Shown here piece after piece: positions 60,553 to 64,000 of a DNA stretch of 64,000 nucleotides (position 1 is its first letter; each line of letters begins with the position of its first letter). A model generated the notes under the pieces. That model did no database searches, was not told where the DNA came from, and worked only from the letters and a program-made list of their open reading frames with translations. Source of the DNA: Silvimonas terrae (lineage in GTDB: Bacteria; Pseudomonadota; Gammaproteobacteria; Burkholderiales; Chitinibacteraceae); the NCBI RefSeq assembly GCF_014202765.1, contig NZ_JACHHN010000002.1, forward strand, positions 310,001 to 374,000, given 5' to 3'. The position numbers and the translations under genes were made by a program.

Positions 60553-61251
60553 ATGCCAGGACCTGACGCCAGCAAAACGGATCGCATCATCGGGGAGATC
60601 GGGCGGCGCATTGTGCAAGGTGAATACCTGCCCGACACACCGCTGCCTACGGAAGCCGATCTGTGCGGGCAATTTCAGACTTCACGCAACCTGATCCGTG
60701 AAGCCTTGCGGGTATTGGCGGCAAAGCGACTGGTGGTTACACGGCGGTTCCGGAGTGTGGCGGTGGCAGCGCAGAGCCAATGGAACTATCTGGATCGGGA
60801 TGTCTTGCGCTGGGCGCTCACCAGTGGCACGACACCGGGCCTGATCGACGCCATGACCGAGGTGCGCAATCTGGTTGAACCCGCCGCAGCGCGCTGGGCC
60901 GCGGCGCGTGCCACTTCGGCCGATCTGGCGAAGATGGAGGCGGCACTCAACCAGATGAAAGCACACAACCAGCAATGCGATGCTTTCGGCAAGGCCGACC
61001 TGCAATTTCATGACGCCGTGCTTGGTGCCGTGCATAACCCGGTTTTGCAGCAACTGGGCAGCGTACTGGGCGCGCTGCAACAGGTTGTCTTCAGCCAGAC
61101 CTATATGGGCGATGTTGAAAACATGCCGCGCACCCTGCGTGAGCATCAAAACCTGTATGAGGCGATTCGCCACCAGCACATTGCCGACGCTGAAGCCGCC
61201 GCGTTGACGTTGATTGCCAGCGCTACCGCCAGACTGAAGGACGCCCCGTGA
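60553..61251 (+). CDS. dgoR: FadR-type GntR regulator of D-galactonate catabolism
   Basis: A 232-residue repressor with an N-terminal winged HTH (RIVQGEYLPDTPLPTEADLCGQFQTSRNLIREALRVLAAKRLV, about 15-57) and the helical FCD ligand domain (LIDAMTEVRNLVEPAAARWAAARA, QFHDAVLGAVHNPVL, EHQNLYEAIRHQHIADAEAAALTLI), which holds metal-binding Asp/His residues. GAGGAG lies before ATG 60553. Its stop overlaps the dgoK GTG start. Position and family fit DgoR, which represses the dgo operon until galactonate appears; this identity is inferred from context. Confidence 0.88.
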   Translation: MPGPDASKTDRIIGEIGRRIVQGEYLPDTPLPTEADLCGQFQTSRNLIREALRVLAAKRLVVTRRFRSVAVAAQSQWNYLDRDVLRWALTSGTTPGLIDAMTEVRNLVEPAAARWAAARATSADLAKMEAALNQMKAHNQQCDAFGKADLQFHDAVLGAVHNPVLQQLGSVLGALQQVVFSQTYMGDVENMPRTLREHQNLYEAIRHQHIADAEAAALTLIASATARLKDAP

Positions 61252-62147
61252 CTCATGACTATATCGCCCTTGATTGGGGCTCAACCAACCTGCGCGCCTG
61301 GCGCTATCAGCAAGGCCGCTGCGTGGATGAATTGCGCGCACCCTCCGGCGTTACCCAACTGGGCCATGAAACCGCGCAGCAGGCCTTTGCCCGTCTGCTC
61401 GGGCCGTGGCTGCAACAGCAAGATGTCCCGGTGATCATGGCGGGCATGATAGGCAGTAACGCCGGCTGGATAGAAGCGCCGTATATGGCGTGCCCGGCCC
61501 GCTTGCCCGACCTGCGCCAGCACCTGGTCCAGGTGACCCCGGCTTTGCCGGTGCGGGCCTGGATTGTCCCCGGTCTGAGTATCAACCGGGAGGGCCACCA
61601 AAACGTGATGCGTGGAGAAGAAACCCAATTGCTGGGCGCCCATGCCATGCAGCCTGCGCAGTATTACCTGCTGCCAGGCACGCATTGCAAATGGGTGCAG
61701 ATGCAAGCGGACAAGGTGATGGATTTTCAAACCGTGATCACCGGCGAGTTACACCACGTCTTGTTGAAGCACTCCCTGCTCGGCGCGGGGCTGCCTGCGC
61801 AAATAGCTGACCCCGGTGCGTTTGCGCTGGGGCTGGAAACGGGGCTTAACGACAGCCATATTCTGGGCCGCCTGTTTCAGGGGCGCGCCGCCCGCGTGCT
61901 CGGGCGCTTGCCTGCCAGTGCAGTGGCGGACTGGTTGTCCGGCTTGCTGATCGGCAACGAAGTCGGCCAGATGCAGCAGCAATGGGGCATCCAGCGTACA
62001 GAACCTCTTGTCATCGTCGGCAGCCCGGCACTGGCACAGCGCTATCAACAAGCGCTGGCCGCCACCGGCTTGTCGTCCACGCTGGTCGATGGCGATACCG
62101 CATTTCAAACCGGAATCAGGAGCATTGTGCATGACCTGGCCTACTAA
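61248..62147 (+). CDS. dgoK: 2-dehydro-3-deoxygalactonokinase DgoK
   Basis: A 299-residue sugar-acid kinase that phosphorylates 2-dehydro-3-deoxy-D-galactonate at C6. Visible family blocks are YIALDWGSTNLRAWRY for phosphate binding, VIMAGMIGSNAGWIEAPY, VPGLSINREGHQNVMRGEETQLLGA, LLPGTHCKWVQMQADKVMDFQTVITGEL and VIVGSPALAQRYQQAL. The start is GTG at 61248, overlapping the dgoR stop (GTGA), and the 3' end overlaps dgoA by 17 nt. It is the second gene of the dgo unit. Confidence 0.95.
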   Translation: MTHDYIALDWGSTNLRAWRYQQGRCVDELRAPSGVTQLGHETAQQAFARLLGPWLQQQDVPVIMAGMIGSNAGWIEAPYMACPARLPDLRQHLVQVTPALPVRAWIVPGLSINREGHQNVMRGEETQLLGAHAMQPAQYYLLPGTHCKWVQMQADKVMDFQTVITGELHHVLLKHSLLGAGLPAQIADPGAFALGLETGLNDSHILGRLFQGRAARVLGRLPASAVADWLSGLLIGNEVGQMQQQWGIQRTEPLVIVGSPALAQRYQQALAATGLSSTLVDGDTAFQTGIRSIVHDLAY

Positions 62148-62748
62148 ATTGCCCCTCGTCGCCATTTTGCGTGGCATTACACCGCCGGAAACCGAGGCCC
62201 ATGTTGAAGCGCTGCTTGATGCCGGCTTTGACGCCATTGAAATCCCGCTCAACTCGCCGGTCTGGGAAATCAGCATTGGCCAGACCGTACGCCAGTTTGG
62301 TACCAGAGCGCTGATCGGTGCCGGTACCGCGTTATACGCCGATCAGGTGGCGCGCCTGCACGGATTGGGTGCCCGGCTTGTCGTTACCCCCAACACCAAT
62401 CCCCAGATCATCCATAGCGCCGTGCAGCACGGCATGTTTGTCTGCGCCGGTTGTGCCACGGCGACAGAAGCCTTTGCCGCGATCGAAGCTGGCGCACAGG
62501 TGCTGAAAATCTTCCCGTCGGTCTCGTTTGGGCCGCAATACATCAAAGCCCTCAAAGCGGTTTTGCCACCGCATGTGCCCGTGCTGGCGGTGGGTGGCAT
62601 TCATCCTGGCAATCTGGCGGACTATTTGCGGGTGGGCTGCACCGGGGCAGGGCTGGGTGGCGATTTGTACCGGGCAGGACAAAGCGCTGAACGCACGCTG
62701 GAACTCGCCCGACAATTTGTGGATGCCTACAGGAGTGCCACAGCATGA
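62131..62748 (+). CDS. dgoA: 2-dehydro-3-deoxy-6-phosphogalactonate aldolase DgoA
   Basis: A 205-residue class-I aldolase (KDPG/KDPGal family) that splits 2-dehydro-3-deoxy-6-phosphogalactonate into pyruvate and glyceraldehyde 3-phosphate. Features are [14 protein letters not shown], the catalytic Glu in [29 protein letters not shown] and the Schiff-base Lys in [19 protein letters not shown], then [16 protein letters not shown] 62131 follows AGGAG inside the dgoK end. The stop overlaps dgoD by 4 nt. Confidence 0.95.
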   Translation: MTWPTKLPLVAILRGITPPETEAHVEALLDAGFDAIEIPLNSPVWEISIGQTVRQFGTRALIGAGTALYADQVARLHGLGARLVVTPNTNPQIIHSAVQHGMFVCAGCATATEAFAAIEAGAQVLKIFPSVSFGPQYIKALKAVLPPHVPVLAVGGIHPGNLADYLRVGCTGAGLGGDLYRAGQSAERTLELARQFVDAYRSATA

Positions 62749-63893
62749 AGATCACCCGCATCACCACCTACCGCCTGCCGCCGCGCTGGTTGTTCCTCAA
62801 GATAGAGACCGACGAGGGTATTGCCGGCTGGGGCGAGCCGGTGATTGAGGGCCGGGCCCGCACCGTAGAAGCGGCCGTCCATGAACTGGCCGAATATGTG
62901 ATCGGACAAAATCCGGAGCGGATTAACGACCTGTGGCAGACCTTGTATCGCGGCGGGTTTTATCGCGGCGGCCCCATTTTGATGAGTGCCATTTCCGGTA
63001 TTGATCAAGCTTTGTGGGATATCAAAGGCAAGGCGCTGGGTGTGCCGGTGTATCAATTGCTGGGTGGTCTGGTTCGCGACAAGATCAAGGCGTATAGCTG
63101 GGTGGGTGGGGATCGGCCGGCAGACGTGATTGCCGGCATCAAGACCTTGCGTGAAATCGGTTTTGATACCTTCAAGCTCAACGGCTGTGAAGAACTGGGC
63201 ATCATTGAGAACAGCCGCCAGATCGACGCCGCCGTTGCCACCGTGGCGCACATCCGGGAAGCCTTTGGTAACGGAATCGAGTTCGGGCTGGATTTCCATG
63301 GCCGTGTCAGCGCGCCGATGGCCCGGGTGTTGATCAAGGAACTGGAACCCCACCGGCCCTTGTTTATTGAAGAACCGGTTCTGGCAGAACAAGCCGAGTA
63401 TTACGCTCGCCTCGCCGCACAAACGCATCTGCCTATTGCCGCCGGCGAGCGCATGTTCTCCCGCTTTGAGTTCAAGCGGGTGCTTGCCGAAGGTGGTTTG
63501 GCCATTGTGCAGCCGGATTTGTCGCACGCGGGCGGCATTACCGAATGCTACAAGATTGCGGCCATGGCTGAAGCGTATGACGTGGCGATTGCGCCGCATT
63601 GTCCGCTTGGCCCCATTGCGCTGGCTTCCTGTCTGCAACTGGATTTCGTCGCCCGCAATGCCGTGTTGCAGGAGCAGAGTATGGGCATTCATTACAACAA
63701 AGGCGCGGAACTGCTGGATTACATTCTTAATCCGGAAGATTTCAAAATGGAGGGCGGTTATTTCAAGCCACCAGTCAAACCAGGTCTTGGCGTTGAAATC
63801 AATGAAGCTCTGGTGATTGAGCGCAGCAAAAACGCGCCAGACTGGCGCAATCCCCTGTGGCGTTATCCGGATGGCGCAGTTGCCGAGTGGTGA
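62745..63893 (+). CDS. dgoD: D-galactonate dehydratase DgoD
   Basis: A 382-residue enolase-superfamily enzyme that removes water from D-galactonate to give 2-dehydro-3-deoxygalactonate, the first catabolic step. N-terminal capping domain: [38 protein letters not shown]. Barrel motifs: [26 protein letters not shown], the metal Asp in [10 protein letters not shown], the Glu of FIEEPV, ITAAGER-like IAAGERM, and the His of [15 protein letters not shown]-terminus DGAVAEW. It overlaps dgoA (ATGA). The galactonate permease is not in the window and may lie to the right. Confidence 0.96.
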   Translation: MKITRITTYRLPPRWLFLKIETDEGIAGWGEPVIEGRARTVEAAVHELAEYVIGQNPERINDLWQTLYRGGFYRGGPILMSAISGIDQALWDIKGKALGVPVYQLLGGLVRDKIKAYSWVGGDRPADVIAGIKTLREIGFDTFKLNGCEELGIIENSRQIDAAVATVAHIREAFGNGIEFGLDFHGRVSAPMARVLIKELEPHRPLFIEEPVLAEQAEYYARLAAQTHLPIAAGERMFSRFEFKRVLAEGGLAIVQPDLSHAGGITECYKIAAMAEAYDVAIAPHCPLGPIALASCLQLDFVARNAVLQEQSMGIHYNKGAELLDYILNPEDFKMEGGYFKPPVKPGLGVEINEALVIERSKNAPDWRNPLWRYPDGAVAEW

Positions 63894-63916
63894 AGAACCC
63901 CCGTAGCCGTCTGATC

Positions 63917-63960
63917 CAGCTTTAAGCAGCTTTAAACGGCATTAAAAATCGCATTAAAAA
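63917..63960 (+). repeat. Two tandem direct repeats rich in TTAAA
   Basis: CAGCTTTAA occurs at 63917-63925 and 63927-63935, then GCATTAAAAA at 63939-63948 and 63951-63960. The block lies 24 nt after dgoD at the right edge of the window; its role is unknown and no gene follows within the sequence given. Confidence 0.6.
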
Positions 63961-64000
63961 ATGAAGGCGTGCGTCCCCGCCAGGGGAAGTTGCGACCACG

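Overview
The window is GC-rich, densely coded chromosomal DNA of a betaproteobacterium. Gene content and protein style point to Neisseriales, in the Chromobacteriaceae/Chitinibacteraceae range (inference from sequence only). No tRNA, rRNA, insertion sequence, phage or CRISPR array was seen. Polyhydroxyalkanoate (PHA) storage genes (phaM, a phasin), an FNR-type oxygen regulator beside hemN, and polyol and aldonate catabolic operons suggest a metabolically flexible, facultatively micro-aerobic environmental bacterium.

Layout. 1-12 kb, mainly minus strand: the tryptophan operon trpE-trpG-trpD-trpC, then phaM-mltA (lytic transglycosylase), NADP malic enzyme maeB and the replicative polymerase dnaE. 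12-17 kb: a YjfB-type motility peptide, a phasin with two candidate PhaR operators around its promoter, fnr with a degenerate 6-phosphogluconate-dehydrogenase-like partner, then hemN behind a perfect FNR box and a SafE-type membrane protein. 17-19 kb: a tightly overlapping CheY / CheC-like / PAS-GGDEF signalling unit. 19.6-24.6 kb: the conserved stress triad prkA-yeaH-spoVR. 24.8-34.5 kb: a PQQ-type sugar dehydrogenase, a methyltransferase, csdA-csdE, nudB, an AT-rich orphan deaminase, an EEP-family hydrolase with clsB, a His-rich periplasmic protein, trmJ and suhB.

34.5-38.1 kb holds a DUF3293 protein, a DeoR regulator overlapping a Gfo/Idh/MocA oxidoreductase, a heme-degrading-domain protein and a higBA toxin-antitoxin pair with its operator. 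38.1-47.5 kb is a complete D-arabinitol system: a divergent SorC-type regulator, ABC binding protein, two permeases, a HAD phosphatase, the ATPase, D-arabinitol 4-dehydrogenase and xylulokinase. Together they import D-arabinitol, oxidise it to D-xylulose and phosphorylate it into the pentose phosphate pathway. 47.5-58.4 kb holds an alpha/beta hydrolase behind a twin operator, threonine aldolase, a beta-propeller lipoprotein, mutS, an unknown gene, rluB, greB and an orphan sensor kinase. 58.4-64 kb holds thyA, adenine deaminase and the D-galactonate operon dgoR-dgoK-dgoA-dgoD.

Most of the window is ordinary core genome. The least explained items are the stand-alone HAE/CxxC deaminase (29137-29766), the kinase-less CheY-CheC-GGDEF operon, the catalytic-lysine-less dehydrogenase relative behind fnr, a purine-rich long inverted repeat inside the arabinitol operon, the twin 14-bp operators at 47573-47617, and two genes (nudB, deoR-type) whose -10 boxes predict leaderless mRNAs.
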